Assembly (NCBI RefSeq): GCF_050379415.1
Contig: NZ_JBNRLS010000001.1
Coordinates: 992,001 to 1,056,000 of the forward strand
DNA length: 64,000 nt
Origin: Marinobacter sp050379415
GTDB lineage: Bacteria > Pseudomonadota > Gammaproteobacteria > Pseudomonadales > Oleiphilaceae
Direction: 5' to 3'
In this document: positions 25,546 to 33,965 of the stretch, in pieces
How positions within the stretch are numbered: the stretch's first letter is position 1
How the letters are laid out: every line of letters starts with the position of its first letter
Notes under the pieces: model-generated
Database searches by the model: none
Told to the model about the DNA's origin: nothing
The model's input: the letters and a program-made list of their open reading frames with translations, nothing else
Translations under genes and position numbers: made by a program

Positions 25546-25926
25546 TCATCCCCTGATCAGGGAAAAGGTGTAAAAACCGAGGGCGGTCATCAGGATAGAG
25601 CCCACTACGTGGGCGAGAATGCCGGCCATCGCCATGCCCCACTTCCCCTCCTGGAGCGCCGCAAACATTTCCAGGGAAAACGTGGAGAAGGTGGTCAGGG
25701 CCCCGCACAGGCCGGTGATGGCAAACAGGCGCCACTCGGGCGATAGCGACGTGCCATGGGTGAAGTACCCCATGAGCAGGCCAATCAGCCACCCCCCACC
25801 GAGATTGGCGATCAGGGTCCCATAGGGAATGGCATGGTAGGTGGTGTTGAGCCAGAGCCCCAGTGCCCACCTCAGGTTGGCACCGATCACCGCACCCATA
25901 CTTACCGCCAGAACCGATAGCCACAT
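25546..25926 (-). CDS. crcB: Fluoride ion channel CrcB/Fluc
   Basis: 126 residues with four membrane helices, the dual-topology Fluc size. GANLRWALGLW, GTLIANLGGGWLIGLL and GLCGALTTFSTFSLEM are the conserved fluoride-channel motifs, the last containing the phenylalanine and threonine residues that line the pores. It exports fluoride through the inner membrane as a dimer. The ATG at 25926 has GGAG upstream; a GTG at 25950 is an alternative. I found no fluoride riboswitch before it. Confidence 0.93.
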   Translation of the reverse strand: MWLSVLAVSMGAVIGANLRWALGLWLNTTYHAIPYGTLIANLGGGWLIGLLMGYFTHGTSLSPEWRLFAITGLCGALTTFSTFSLEMFAALQEGKWGMAMAGILAHVVGSILMTALGFYTFSLIRG

Positions 25927-25951
25927 GCCAGTAAACTCCACCCCTAACACA

Positions 25952-25975
25952 GAAGGCGCCCGACGGGGCGCCTTC
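25952..25975 (-). terminator. Hairpin after fadE
   Basis: GAAGGCGCC (25952-25960) and GGCGCCTTC (25967-25975) make a perfect nine-base stem between the fadE stop and crcB. The trailing sequence on the minus strand is only mildly T-rich, so it may attenuate rather than stop transcription into crcB. Confidence 0.6.
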
Positions 25976-26003
25976 CATTACACTACGGAATATCCGGCGA
26001 TGA

Positions 26004-28454
26004 TCAAGCCGGATTGTGGTCGATCACGGTTTCCTGGTTGCGGGCAAAGGCATCGAACGGGAAATCGTCCACGGTCAGCATTTCCAGCACAACCTCCTCG
26101 TACTGCCGCATGAAGTCCGCTTCTTCCTTGGTATAGATGCCTGCCTTGAGAGCTGCCTCAAAGCGCTCCTCGGGATGCAACGCCGTCATCGGCAGCTCAC
26201 CCTTGGCATACGCCTTGGTTGCCTTGCGGTAAAGCTGCTCGGCTTTGTCGTAATCCTTCAGCAGACCGTTATAGCGGGCCACCGGGTTCTCGACCGTACC
26301 CTCACCGTCGGTGCTCCAGATACTGGCCAGCAGCTTGTGGCGGATCGGGGTATCGGTGGAGATGGCTCTGGCCAGCTTGCGGGCCAGGCTGTCGTGGGGC
26401 GCATCCCAGCGACGCCCCAGGGGCATGGTGATTGCCCGGAGCGCCAGCGCCACCGACCGGTTCGGCAGGTTCTGCAGGAATTCATCCAGGGCGTTCTCGG
26501 TGCGATTGAGAAGTAGCTCCAGGCTGTATTCCATCACCTCCCGCTCGCCTTCGACCGGCTGGGTCTCGTGCCAGTTTTTCAGCACCATGGACGCCAGGTA
26601 CAGGTTGGACAGCATGTCCCCCAGCCGGGCAGATATCAGCTCACGCATCTTCAGCTCACTGCCGAGGGTGGTCATGGCGGCATCGGCGCACAGACCAAAC
26701 GCGGCGCTGAACCGGGCCACCGCCTGGGCGTAGCGACGGCTGGAGCTGTCAAAAGGCACATCGGCACGGCCCAGGCCCAGCGCCTGGGTAAAGGCCCTGG
26801 ACGCGTTGCCGAAGATCAGGCCGGCGTGGCCGAAAAACGCCTTGTCAAAGGCCCGGATGTCGTCGTTGTCCTTGGCCGCCAGTTCCTCGAGAACGTAGGG
26901 ATGGCAACGGATCGCGCCCTGGCCGAAGATCATCAGGCTGCGGGTCATGATGTTGGCGCCTTCCACGGTGATCGACACCGCGGCGCCGCTGTAGCCGATG
27001 CCCAGGTAATTGCGGGGCCCCAGGGTGACGGTCTTGCCACCGTGGACATCCATGGCGTCGGTGAGGATGCCGCGCTGGAACTCGGTTAGGTGGTATTTCA
27101 GAATCGCCGACGGCACCGCCGGTTTCTGGCCGTTGTCGATCATGTTGGCGGTGTGATTCACCGCGGCCTGGGCGATGTAGGTCTTGGCAGCGATGCGGGC
27201 CAGGGGCTCCTGCACGCCTTCCATCTCGGCCACCGGAGTGTTGAACTGCCGGCGGATACGGGTGAAGCCACCGGCAGTCCCCACCGAATAGGCCGCAGCG
27301 CCCGCTGCGCCTGACGGCAGGGTAATGCAGCGACCGACCGACAGGCACTCAACGAGCATGCGCCAGCCCTCACCGGCCATCTTCTGGCCACCGATGATGT
27401 AGTCCAGCGGGATGAAGACATCCTTGCCACGGATCGGGCCATTCAGGAATGGCGTACCGATCGGGCAGTGGCGACGGCCGATTTCCATGCCTTTGGTGTC
27501 CCGGGGAATCAGGGCACAGGTAATGCCGTAGTCTTCGGTGTCGCCGAGCAGACCATCCGGATCAAACATTCGGAAGGCCAGGCCGACGACGGTCGCCACC
27601 GGTGCCAGGGTAATCCAGCGTTTCTCGAAGTTGAGGCGGATACCCAGCACTTCCTTACCGTCCACTTCCTGCTTACAGACGATGCCGGTATCCGGCAGCG
27701 AGGTGGCGTCCGAACCCGCGCGCGGGCCGGTCAGGCCGAAGCAGGGAATCTCCCGGCCATCGGCCAGGCGCGGCAGGTAGTACTTTTTCTGTTCTTCGGT
27801 GCCGTACTTGACCAGCAACTCGCCGGGGCCGAGGGAATTCGGCACGCCGACGGTGACCATCAGCATCTCGTTCGCCGCCAGTTTCTGCAGTACCGCGGTC
27901 TGCGCCTTGGCAGAGAACTCCAGGCCACCGTATTCCTTGGGAATGATCATGCCGAAGAACTTCTCTTTCTTCAGGAAGTCCCAGAGTTCTTTCGGGAGGT
28001 CAGCCCGCTCCACCGCGATATCCCAGGAGTTGCACATGGAGATGGCATGGGTGCACTGGCTGTCCACGAAGGCCTGCTCTTCCTCGCTCAGGCCGTTGTT
28101 GCGGTTGATCAGCAGGCTGTGCCAGTCCGGGCGGCCGGTGAACAGCTCCCCGTCCCAACCGACGGTGCCGGCCTCCAGGGCTACCTTTTCGGTATCGGAC
28201 ACCTTGGGCGCCACCTTCTTGAACATGGCGAAGATGCGGGGGGTCAGCCAACCCTGGCGGAAGCCCGGCAAGCCGGCTGCGGCCGTGGCAGCGGCACCGA
28301 GAAACAGTACCAGTGCCAGCCAGCCGGAGGCAAAGATCCACGACAGGAAGCCGACCACCACCATCACACCGATGGCGGGTTTGGCCCCCGCCTCACGGCG
28401 CATGACGATCAGCAGACCCGCCAGCGCTACCACAAACAGAATGAAAGTCATCAT
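26004..28454 (-). CDS. fadE: Acyl-CoA dehydrogenase FadE
   Basis: 816 residues, the large FadE/YafH type. Two N-terminal hydrophobic segments (residues 1-60) anchor it to the inner membrane. The acyl-CoA dehydrogenase core follows: FGMIIPKEYGGLEFSAKAQT, CFGLTGPRAGSDATS, RFNEKRWITLAPVA-like and GGKTVTLGPRNYLGIGY; then the DUF1974 C-terminal region found only in this type. It makes the first double bond in fatty-acid beta-oxidation, with FAD. The protein starts with two consecutive ATGs. Monocistronic or followed by crcB. Confidence 0.94.
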   Translation of the reverse strand: MMTFILFVVALAGLLIVMRREAGAKPAIGVMVVVGFLSWIFASGWLALVLFLGAAATAAAGLPGFRQGWLTPRIFAMFKKVAPKVSDTEKVALEAGTVGWDGELFTGRPDWHSLLINRNNGLSEEEQAFVDSQCTHAISMCNSWDIAVERADLPKELWDFLKKEKFFGMIIPKEYGGLEFSAKAQTAVLQKLAANEMLMVTVGVPNSLGPGELLVKYGTEEQKKYYLPRLADGREIPCFGLTGPRAGSDATSLPDTGIVCKQEVDGKEVLGIRLNFEKRWITLAPVATVVGLAFRMFDPDGLLGDTEDYGITCALIPRDTKGMEIGRRHCPIGTPFLNGPIRGKDVFIPLDYIIGGQKMAGEGWRMLVECLSVGRCITLPSGAAGAAAYSVGTAGGFTRIRRQFNTPVAEMEGVQEPLARIAAKTYIAQAAVNHTANMIDNGQKPAVPSAILKYHLTEFQRGILTDAMDVHGGKTVTLGPRNYLGIGYSGAAVSITVEGANIMTRSLMIFGQGAIRCHPYVLEELAAKDNDDIRAFDKAFFGHAGLIFGNASRAFTQALGLGRADVPFDSSSRRYAQAVARFSAAFGLCADAAMTTLGSELKMRELISARLGDMLSNLYLASMVLKNWHETQPVEGEREVMEYSLELLLNRTENALDEFLQNLPNRSVALALRAITMPLGRRWDAPHDSLARKLARAISTDTPIRHKLLASIWSTDGEGTVENPVARYNGLLKDYDKAEQLYRKATKAYAKGELPMTALHPEERFEAALKAGIYTKEEADFMRQYEEVVLEMLTVDDFPFDAFARNQETVIDHNPA

Positions 28455-28608
28455 AGGTTTTCTCTGTCCTCCATGGATTGCGAGAACTCCGGCGGCTGAC
28501 GGCTGCCAGCCGGCCCCGGAGCACCAAGACTACACTGTGTTACGTTCACGGTACCTCATCAGATGAGGGCTGGCCAGCAATTGCTTCTCAGTCAGGGGGT
28601 TACCGCCA

Positions 28609-31467
28609 TCAGGCGGTCACAATCACGCGGATCCCTTCCAGGGCCAGGCTGGCATGGCTAACCGCCTCCCGGGCCGCCGCCAGCTGGTTGCGGAAATAGT
28701 CGATCTCCTCATCCCGGATGGCCGGGTTGACCTTCTGCAGAGCCTCAAGCCGACGGATTTCCGGGCCGAACACGGCCTCGACACCGGCCAGAGCTTTCTC
28801 CTTCAAGGGCTCCAGATGGGGTTCTGACAGGCGCTCGGCGTGATCCACCATGGTCTCTACCTGGGGCCGGATCTGGGGCACGATCGCCTGTGCGGTGCGG
28901 CGGCGGATGTTGGAGCACAGCTCATTCAGCCGGTCGTGGGGCAAGGCGGCAGACAGCTCCTTGCCATTGACGTCCACCAGCAGCCGCAGGGGCGATACCG
29001 GCAGGTAACGGGTCAGTTGTAACGACTCCGGCGCCGGGCAATGCACGGTGAACAGGGCCTCCATCAGCAACGTCCCCGGTGGCAAAGCTTTTACCGAGAG
29101 GCTGGCCAGTGCCGCCTTGCCGAGCCCTGAGCTGGTCACCGAATCCATCACGCCGGTCACCATCGGGTGCTCCCAGCTCATAAAGGCAAGGTCTTCCCGT
29201 TCCAGGGCCTGTTCCCGGCTCCAGGTCACGGTCAGGCCGTCCTCCGGCAGGTCGGTGACATGCCCGGCGTGGTAATGCTCACCGGGCCTGAGCACATCCG
29301 AGTGCTCGCCATGGTCTTCCACGTCCACGCCAAGGATGTCGAAGGCTTCGATCATGTAATCCCGGACCTGGGCGGAAGCCTCTTCCTCCTCGATCCGGCC
29401 GATCAGCTCCTCGGCCACGTCCCGGCGACAGGAATTCAGTTCGATCAGGGCGTCCCGCCCGTTCTGCAACATGGTCTTGAGCCGCGCGGTTTCATGGGCA
29501 GAGGTTTCGGTCAGTTCGTCCAGCACACCGGTGTCGCCATCGATGGCCTGCTGCCAGCGGTCCTGCACCGCCTCCTGCACGGCCACGCCAACGGCGCAGC
29601 TCTCGGCAAAGGCATTCAGTCCCTCATGGAACCAGCGATACTGGACCTCCTGGCTAGTACCCTCCAGGTACGGGATGTGAATCCGGATGGCGTCGGTCTG
29701 GCCAATGCGGTCCAGCCGGCCGATGCGCTGCTCCAGCAGGTCCGGGTTGGCGGGCAGGTCGAACAGCACCAGGTGATGGGCAAACTGGAAATTCCGGCCC
29801 TCGCTGCCGATTTCGGAGCAGATCAGGGCCTGGGCGCCCTGCTCGCTGTCGGCGAAATAGGCCGCCGCCCGATCCCGTTCCACCAGGCTCAGGTGCTCAT
29901 GGAAGGCCGCGCTGCGAATACCGGCGCGCAGCTGCAGATAATGCTCCAGCGCCATGGCTGTCTCGGCATGGGCGCAGATCACTACCACCTTGGCCGGACG
30001 TAGGCCCAGCAGGGTCTTCTCCAGCCAGGCGACCCGGGGATCCTCGGCCAGCCAGCGCTCCTCGGCCCGGCCGTGCTCGGGACTCAGGCCCTCCAGGCCC
30101 ACATCGAGGCCGTCATAGAGTTCCGGGCATGGCAGTTGGACCGGCTCCGGCTGGCGTTCGGGAAAGCCCCGGATCGCCGCACGGGTATTGCGGAACAGGA
30201 TCCGGCCGGTGCCGTGGCGGTCGAGCAACGCGTCGATGATCGCCTGCCGGGCATCGCTTTCCTGCTCCAGCTGGTCCAGTTCATCGCCGAGCCAGCCGCG
30301 GAGGGCCTCACGGTCGGCATCACTGATCGCCTCATCTTGCTGCAGGCGACGCACCACCTGGTTGATGCTTTCGTACTGGGATTCCTCTTCCCGGAATGTC
30401 TCCAGATCGTGGAAACGGGCCGGATCCAGCAACCGCAACCGGGCAAAGTGGCTGGCAACGCCCACCTGCTCCGGTGTGGCGGTAAGCAGCAGCAACCCCC
30501 GGGTCCGGGCCGACAGGGATTCCACCACCTCGTATTCCGGGCTCGCCGCTTCCGGCGCCCAGGCCAGGTGATGGGCCTCGTCGACGATCATCAGATCCCA
30601 GCCGGCGGCCAGGGCATCCTCGCGGGCGCTGGCGTTGTTGGTCAGGAAATCGAGGCTGCACAGGACCAACTGATCGGTCTCGAACGGATTTTCCGAATTT
30701 TCGTCGCCGAAGATGTGATTCACCAGGGCGTCAATGTCATCCTCATCGTCCTTGAGAGCGTCATAACGCTCCTGGTCGATGATGGAAAAGCGCAGGTTGA
30801 ACCGGCGCAGCATTTCCACCAGCCACTGGTGAATCAGGGAATCCGGCACCACGATCAGCGCCCGCTTGGCGCGACCGGTGTGTAACTGGTAATGCAGGAT
30901 CAGGCCGGCCTCAATGGTCTTGCCCAGGCCGACCTCATCCGCCAGCAGGACCCTCGGCGCGTGGCGCCGGGCCACTTCCTGGGCAATGTAGATCTGGTGT
31001 GGCAGGTGCTGGGTCCGGGCACCGATCAGACCCTGGGCAGGCGAAGCCCGCAGACGATCCTGGTGTTGCACGGTGGCATAACGCAACCGGAACGCTCCGT
31101 TACGGTCAAACTGGCCGGCAAACAGACGTTGGTGCGGGGCCGAGAAATTGACCGAGCCGGCCAGCTTCACTTCGGAGATCTGGTGGATATTCTCACCGTC
31201 ATCGGCGTGGTACATAAGCACACCGCCGATATCTTCCACGGCCCGGACGATGTAACGGTCGCCGTCAAAGGTCTCTATGTCCTCGCCGATCTGGAACACG
31301 ATGCGGGACAGTGGCGCGTTGTCGATGGCATAGGTACGCTCCTCGTCCGCGGCCGGAAAACCCAGGGTGACCCGACGCCCGGAGATATCCGTGACGATCC
31401 CCAGACCCAGCCCGGTGTCGCTGTGACTGACCCAGCGCTGACCAATGACAAAATCCGATGTTTCCAA
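28609..31467 (-). CDS. rapA: RNA polymerase-associated ATPase RapA
   Basis: 952 residues, close to E. coli RapA (968). Two N-terminal Tudor-like modules (about 1-110, GQRWVSHSDTGLGLG) are followed by a Swi2/Snf2 ATPase: motif I DEVGLGKTIEAG, motif II DEAHHL, motif III LLTATPEQ, and second-lobe motifs FHEHLSLVERDRAAAYF, SEIGSEGRNFQF and QRIGRLDRIGQ. It recycles RNA polymerase after transcription. The start is a TTG at 31467 with GGAGG close upstream; no ATG fits, and the protein begins exactly where RapA aligns. It lies 42 bases after the cysZ stop. Confidence 0.95.
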   Translation of the reverse strand: METSDFVIGQRWVSHSDTGLGLGIVTDISGRRVTLGFPAADEERTYAIDNAPLSRIVFQIGEDIETFDGDRYIVRAVEDIGGVLMYHADDGENIHQISEVKLAGSVNFSAPHQRLFAGQFDRNGAFRLRYATVQHQDRLRASPAQGLIGARTQHLPHQIYIAQEVARRHAPRVLLADEVGLGKTIEAGLILHYQLHTGRAKRALIVVPDSLIHQWLVEMLRRFNLRFSIIDQERYDALKDDEDDIDALVNHIFGDENSENPFETDQLVLCSLDFLTNNASAREDALAAGWDLMIVDEAHHLAWAPEAASPEYEVVESLSARTRGLLLLTATPEQVGVASHFARLRLLDPARFHDLETFREEESQYESINQVVRRLQQDEAISDADREALRGWLGDELDQLEQESDARQAIIDALLDRHGTGRILFRNTRAAIRGFPERQPEPVQLPCPELYDGLDVGLEGLSPEHGRAEERWLAEDPRVAWLEKTLLGLRPAKVVVICAHAETAMALEHYLQLRAGIRSAAFHEHLSLVERDRAAAYFADSEQGAQALICSEIGSEGRNFQFAHHLVLFDLPANPDLLEQRIGRLDRIGQTDAIRIHIPYLEGTSQEVQYRWFHEGLNAFAESCAVGVAVQEAVQDRWQQAIDGDTGVLDELTETSAHETARLKTMLQNGRDALIELNSCRRDVAEELIGRIEEEEASAQVRDYMIEAFDILGVDVEDHGEHSDVLRPGEHYHAGHVTDLPEDGLTVTWSREQALEREDLAFMSWEHPMVTGVMDSVTSSGLGKAALASLSVKALPPGTLLMEALFTVHCPAPESLQLTRYLPVSPLRLLVDVNGKELSAALPHDRLNELCSNIRRRTAQAIVPQIRPQVETMVDHAERLSEPHLEPLKEKALAGVEAVFGPEIRRLEALQKVNPAIRDEEIDYFRNQLAAAREAVSHASLALEGIRVIVTA

Positions 31468-31509
31468 GAAGCCTCCAAACCGATATTACGTGCAGAATTT
31501 TTGCAGAAC

Positions 31510-32259
31510 TTATTTGAGAGCTGAGCCGTTTTCCCGCACCCAGTAAGCAGTCGCGCCGCAAACCGCCGCAGGCACCACCACCAGATTCAGTACCGGCACC
31601 ATTGCCGCCAGCGCAACGGGCAACCCGAACCCCAGGGCCGAGAGCCGGGTATCACCCAATAGCCGGCGCAGTGCCGGAAAACTGACCTTGTGGTTATCCG
31701 CCGGGAAATCCACGTATTGCAGGGCCATCATCCAGCAGTTGAACAGGAACCACAGCACCGCCGCCGCCAGGTTGACCACGGGAATAAGCCCGATGATGAA
31801 CAGGCCGATAGCGCGGGGCAGGTAGTACAGGATTTTCTGGACCTCCCGCCAAAGGGCACGGGGAATGTCCTTGATGATTACCGCCCAGCTGTCATCGGTA
31901 TTGATTTCCTGGCCGGTGAGATGCTTCTCGGTAAGCTCCGCCAGGTAACCGTAGAACGGGGAACCGATCAGATTGGCGACAATGACGAACCCGTAGGCCA
32001 GCATCAGCAGGATCACCGCGCCGTACAGGATCCAGAACAGCCAGTCGAGGGCCTGCAACCAGGTCCAGTCCGGCAGGAAACCCATGGCCATGGCAATCAG
32101 CGCAGCAAAGCCCTCGGCCATGAAATAGAACAGGATTCCGAACAGGAAGATGTTGATGACAATGGGAATGACGACGAACAGGCGCAGGCCGGGCTGTCGA
32201 ATCAGGCGGAAACCCTCCCCCAGGTAACCCAGTCCGCGAAAAAAGTTACCCTTGAGCAT
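31510..32259 (-). CDS. cysZ: Sulfate transporter CysZ
   Basis: 249 residues. MLKGNFFRGLGYLGEGFRLIRQPGLRLFVVIP is the usual CysZ start, with long hydrophobic segments at about 22-60, 65-100, 140-180 and 200-240. GPFNGLLAEKVE-like IGSPFYGYLAELTEKHLTG is conserved. CysZ brings sulfate into the cell for cysteine synthesis. ATG 32259 replaces a 14-residue longer ORF start at 32301. It precedes rapA and is divergent from the vanZ-like gene. Confidence 0.9.
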   Translation of the reverse strand: MLKGNFFRGLGYLGEGFRLIRQPGLRLFVVIPIVINIFLFGILFYFMAEGFAALIAMAMGFLPDWTWLQALDWLFWILYGAVILLMLAYGFVIVANLIGSPFYGYLAELTEKHLTGQEINTDDSWAVIIKDIPRALWREVQKILYYLPRAIGLFIIGLIPVVNLAAAVLWFLFNCWMMALQYVDFPADNHKVSFPALRRLLGDTRLSALGFGLPVALAAMVPVLNLVVVPAAVCGATAYWVRENGSALK

Positions 32260-32356
32260 GGCTGGCTGATCCTCCGCTTCAATGACAGTGACGGGGCGCA
32301 AAGCATATCATGTTGGCAAACATCCCACAGCCCGGAAGGACCCTCGGAAACTCCCC

Positions 32357-32761
32357 ATGGCATCATTCAAACAACACGGTCTGGCTCTGCTTCAAAACCG
32401 GACACTCTGGCGGGTAGCGCTGGCGGCGTCCCTCATCGCCATCGTGGTTCTGGCCACCATGGACACCCGCTACCCCATGCCGTCCACCCCCAGCGACAAG
32501 ATCAACCACCTGATCGCCTTCCTGGAGTTGACCATCCTGACCCGTTTGGCCTGGCCGGAACTGCGGGCACTCTGGTACGTGCCGGCACTGTTGCTGTTCG
32601 GCCTGGCCATTGAACTGGTGCAGGCGACCCTGCCCTACCGGGATTTTTCCCTGAAAGACCTGCTTGCCGATGGCGTCGGTATCGCTATTGGCCTGCTGCC
32701 CTGGCCGGGGCTGCCCAGGGCCGGAAAGCTGGACTTAAGAGATTCGCCCGATTCATTGTGA
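32357..32761 (+). CDS. VanZ-like family membrane protein
   Basis: 134 residues with four hydrophobic stretches. The SDKINHLIAFLEL motif, the GLAIELVQATLPYRDFSLKDLLADGVGIAIG motif (split in two helices) and the overall size are those of VanZ-like proteins, whose function is unknown outside teicoplanin resistance. ATG 32357 is the likely start. The last codons overlap the GacA-box-like site at 32757-32774. Confidence 0.8.
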   Translation: MASFKQHGLALLQNRTLWRVALAASLIAIVVLATMDTRYPMPSTPSDKINHLIAFLELTILTRLAWPELRALWYVPALLLFGLAIELVQATLPYRDFSLKDLLADGVGIAIGLLPWPGLPRAGKLDLRDSPDSL

Positions 32762-32774
32762 GATATTTCCTACA
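32757..32774 (+). promoter_or_regulatory. GacA-box-like upstream activating sequence
   Basis: TGTGAG-ATATTT-CCTACA matches the pseudomonad GacA box TGTAAG-N6-CTTACA at 10 of 12 positions, with one mismatch in each arm. It lies about 170 bases upstream of the inferred start of the Csr-type RNA, an offset similar to that of rsmZ in Pseudomonas as I recall it. It overlaps the last codons of the vanZ-like gene. Confidence 0.6.
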
Positions 32775-32931
32775 TTGCTGTGCGAGCTTTCAGCATCAAT
32801 GAGTGCGAGGGCATCGGTTAACGCGCTTCATTTCAAGCTAACCCATTGATCTGATTGAAACAGCCAGAATGTGATACAGCATTCAAAAGGTAATACCCGC
32901 CCCCGTCACACGTTTGTCAACGCTCCCTTGC

Positions 32932-32937
32932 TATAGT
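32932..32937 (+). promoter_or_regulatory. -10 box of the Csr-type RNA
   Basis: TATAGT, five of six to the consensus, seven bases before the inferred RNA start. No good -35 element is present at 16-18 bases upstream, consistent with an activated promoter. An inverted repeat GAATG-N8-CATTC sits at 32867-32884. Confidence 0.5.
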
Positions 32938-32942
32938 GATTT

Positions 32943-33173
32943 CGTCAGGGATGACAAGGAAGTGGACGACGCATTGGATGCACCCCGGCACGGAGCGCGG
33001 GGAGAGGCAAGGACACAGGGACGCCTCGCTTAAGGGAAAATTAACCGGAAAGCCGGCTAGGATGCTGGCGCCAGGGAGCGGAGACCAGGGACCAGCAACA
33101 AGGCAGTTGCCCCAGCGCATGGACGCGCCGACCTGTTCCGAAAGGGTGGCCAAATGGTCACCCTTTATTTTTT
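32943..33173 (+). ncRNA. CsrB/RsmZ-type CsrA-sequestering small RNA (candidate)
   Basis: About 230 bases with no plausible gene but 15 GGA triplets (at 32949, 32958, 32964, 32976, 32992, 33001, 33011, 33019, 33035, 33047, 33060, 33075, 33080, 33089 and 33121), many as AGGGA or AAGGA. Several sit in small hairpin loops, such as GCAT-TGG-ATGC, TTAA-GGGAAAA-TTAA and GCCGGC-TAGGAT-GCTGGC. A terminator closes the unit and a TATAGT -10 box and a GacA-box-like site precede it. This is the architecture of CsrB/RsmX/RsmY/RsmZ RNAs, which bind and titrate CsrA/RsmA. The ends are inferred; which family member it is cannot be said. Confidence 0.75.
33144..33173 (+). terminator. Terminator of the Csr-type RNA
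   Basis: GGGTGGCCA (33144-33152) pairs with TGGTCACCC (33155-33163) through one G-T pair; the tip opens to form the loop. TTTATTTTTT follows, and three A residues precede the stem. It also abuts the end of the convergent methyltransferase gene. Confidence 0.85.
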
Positions 33174-33832
33174 CAGCCCCCGGCTTTTGCCCGATAGATC
33201 CTCACCCTGTTGAATTCCTCGAATTCGTTGAGATCCGGCCAGGTTCTGGCTTCGATCACTGCCTGTTTTTCATAACAGTCATTACCAAGATCCCTGACCC
33301 GGGAATCCGCCAGCAAGACCTCTGACGCCGCGGCCAGAAATACCTCCAGCAAAGGGCGGTTTTCCGGGTCATAGAGTACGTCTGCCGCGGTCACCAGATC
33401 GATGCCCTCGGGGCGCCGGTTCCAATCATCGCAATACTCCAGGGTCACACCGTTGAGAGCTGCGTTGGCCCCCGCGGCGTCCAGGGCCGCCGGATCCAGG
33501 TCACAAGCGATCACCCGCGACGCACCGGCCAGTGCGGCCGCCACAGCGACCACACCCGACCCGGTCCCGAAGTCCAGCACCACCTTGCCCCGGACAACAT
33601 CAGGATGTTCGAGGATCCATTGCGCCAGTACCTGACCACTGGCCCAGCAGAACGACCAGTAGGCCGGCTCCGCCACCACCGCCTGGGCTTCGTCATGGGA
33701 CAGGGGGCCCTCCAGCACCGCCGGGTCAAACAGGCACAGGGAAATTTCCGGGCAGCCCGCGGGCCGGGTCTCTGCCACCCGGCCCCGGCTCAGGGTCTTG
33801 CGCAAGTGTTCGTTCAACCGTTCCGGTGACAT
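33173..33832 (-). CDS. Class I SAM-dependent methyltransferase, PrmA/ETFB-KMT-like
   Basis: 219 residues. The SAM-binding motif I is VLDFGTGSGVVAVAAALAGA, motif II VIACDLDPAALDAAGANAALNG, and the acceptor-side motif DVLYDPEN. PAYWSFCWASGQVLAQWILEHP upstream is typical of the group related to ribosomal L11 and electron-transfer-flavoprotein lysine methyltransferases. The substrate is not known. ATG 33832 has GGAGG just upstream; the longer ORF to 33916 would overlap the mnmH promoter. Divergent from mnmH. Confidence 0.83.
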   Translation of the reverse strand: MSPERLNEHLRKTLSRGRVAETRPAGCPEISLCLFDPAVLEGPLSHDEAQAVVAEPAYWSFCWASGQVLAQWILEHPDVVRGKVVLDFGTGSGVVAVAAALAGASRVIACDLDPAALDAAGANAALNGVTLEYCDDWNRRPEGIDLVTAADVLYDPENRPLLEVFLAAASEVLLADSRVRDLGNDCYEKQAVIEARTWPDLNEFEEFNRVRIYRAKAGG

Positions 33833-33965
33833 CCTCCCTCCAGTTCCGGATCCAAAAGGTCGGGTATTGTACCCGCCCGAAGGTCCAGCGGCAGCGCCCA
33901 ATGGGCAGAAAGACACCGGATCCGTTATACTCTCGCCTCACATTTTCAACCTCCAGGTCCGTGAA

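Noticed and set aside
25951..26003. Fluoride riboswitch before crcB
   Set aside because: The gap is only 77 bases and holds a nine-base hairpin between genes; the conserved fluoride-aptamer pattern is not visible.
32936..33325. Plus-strand 129-codon frame through the Csr-type RNA region
   Set aside because: It runs through the GGA repeats and the terminator and into the convergent methyltransferase gene; no family resemblance, and the nucleotide structure explains the region better.
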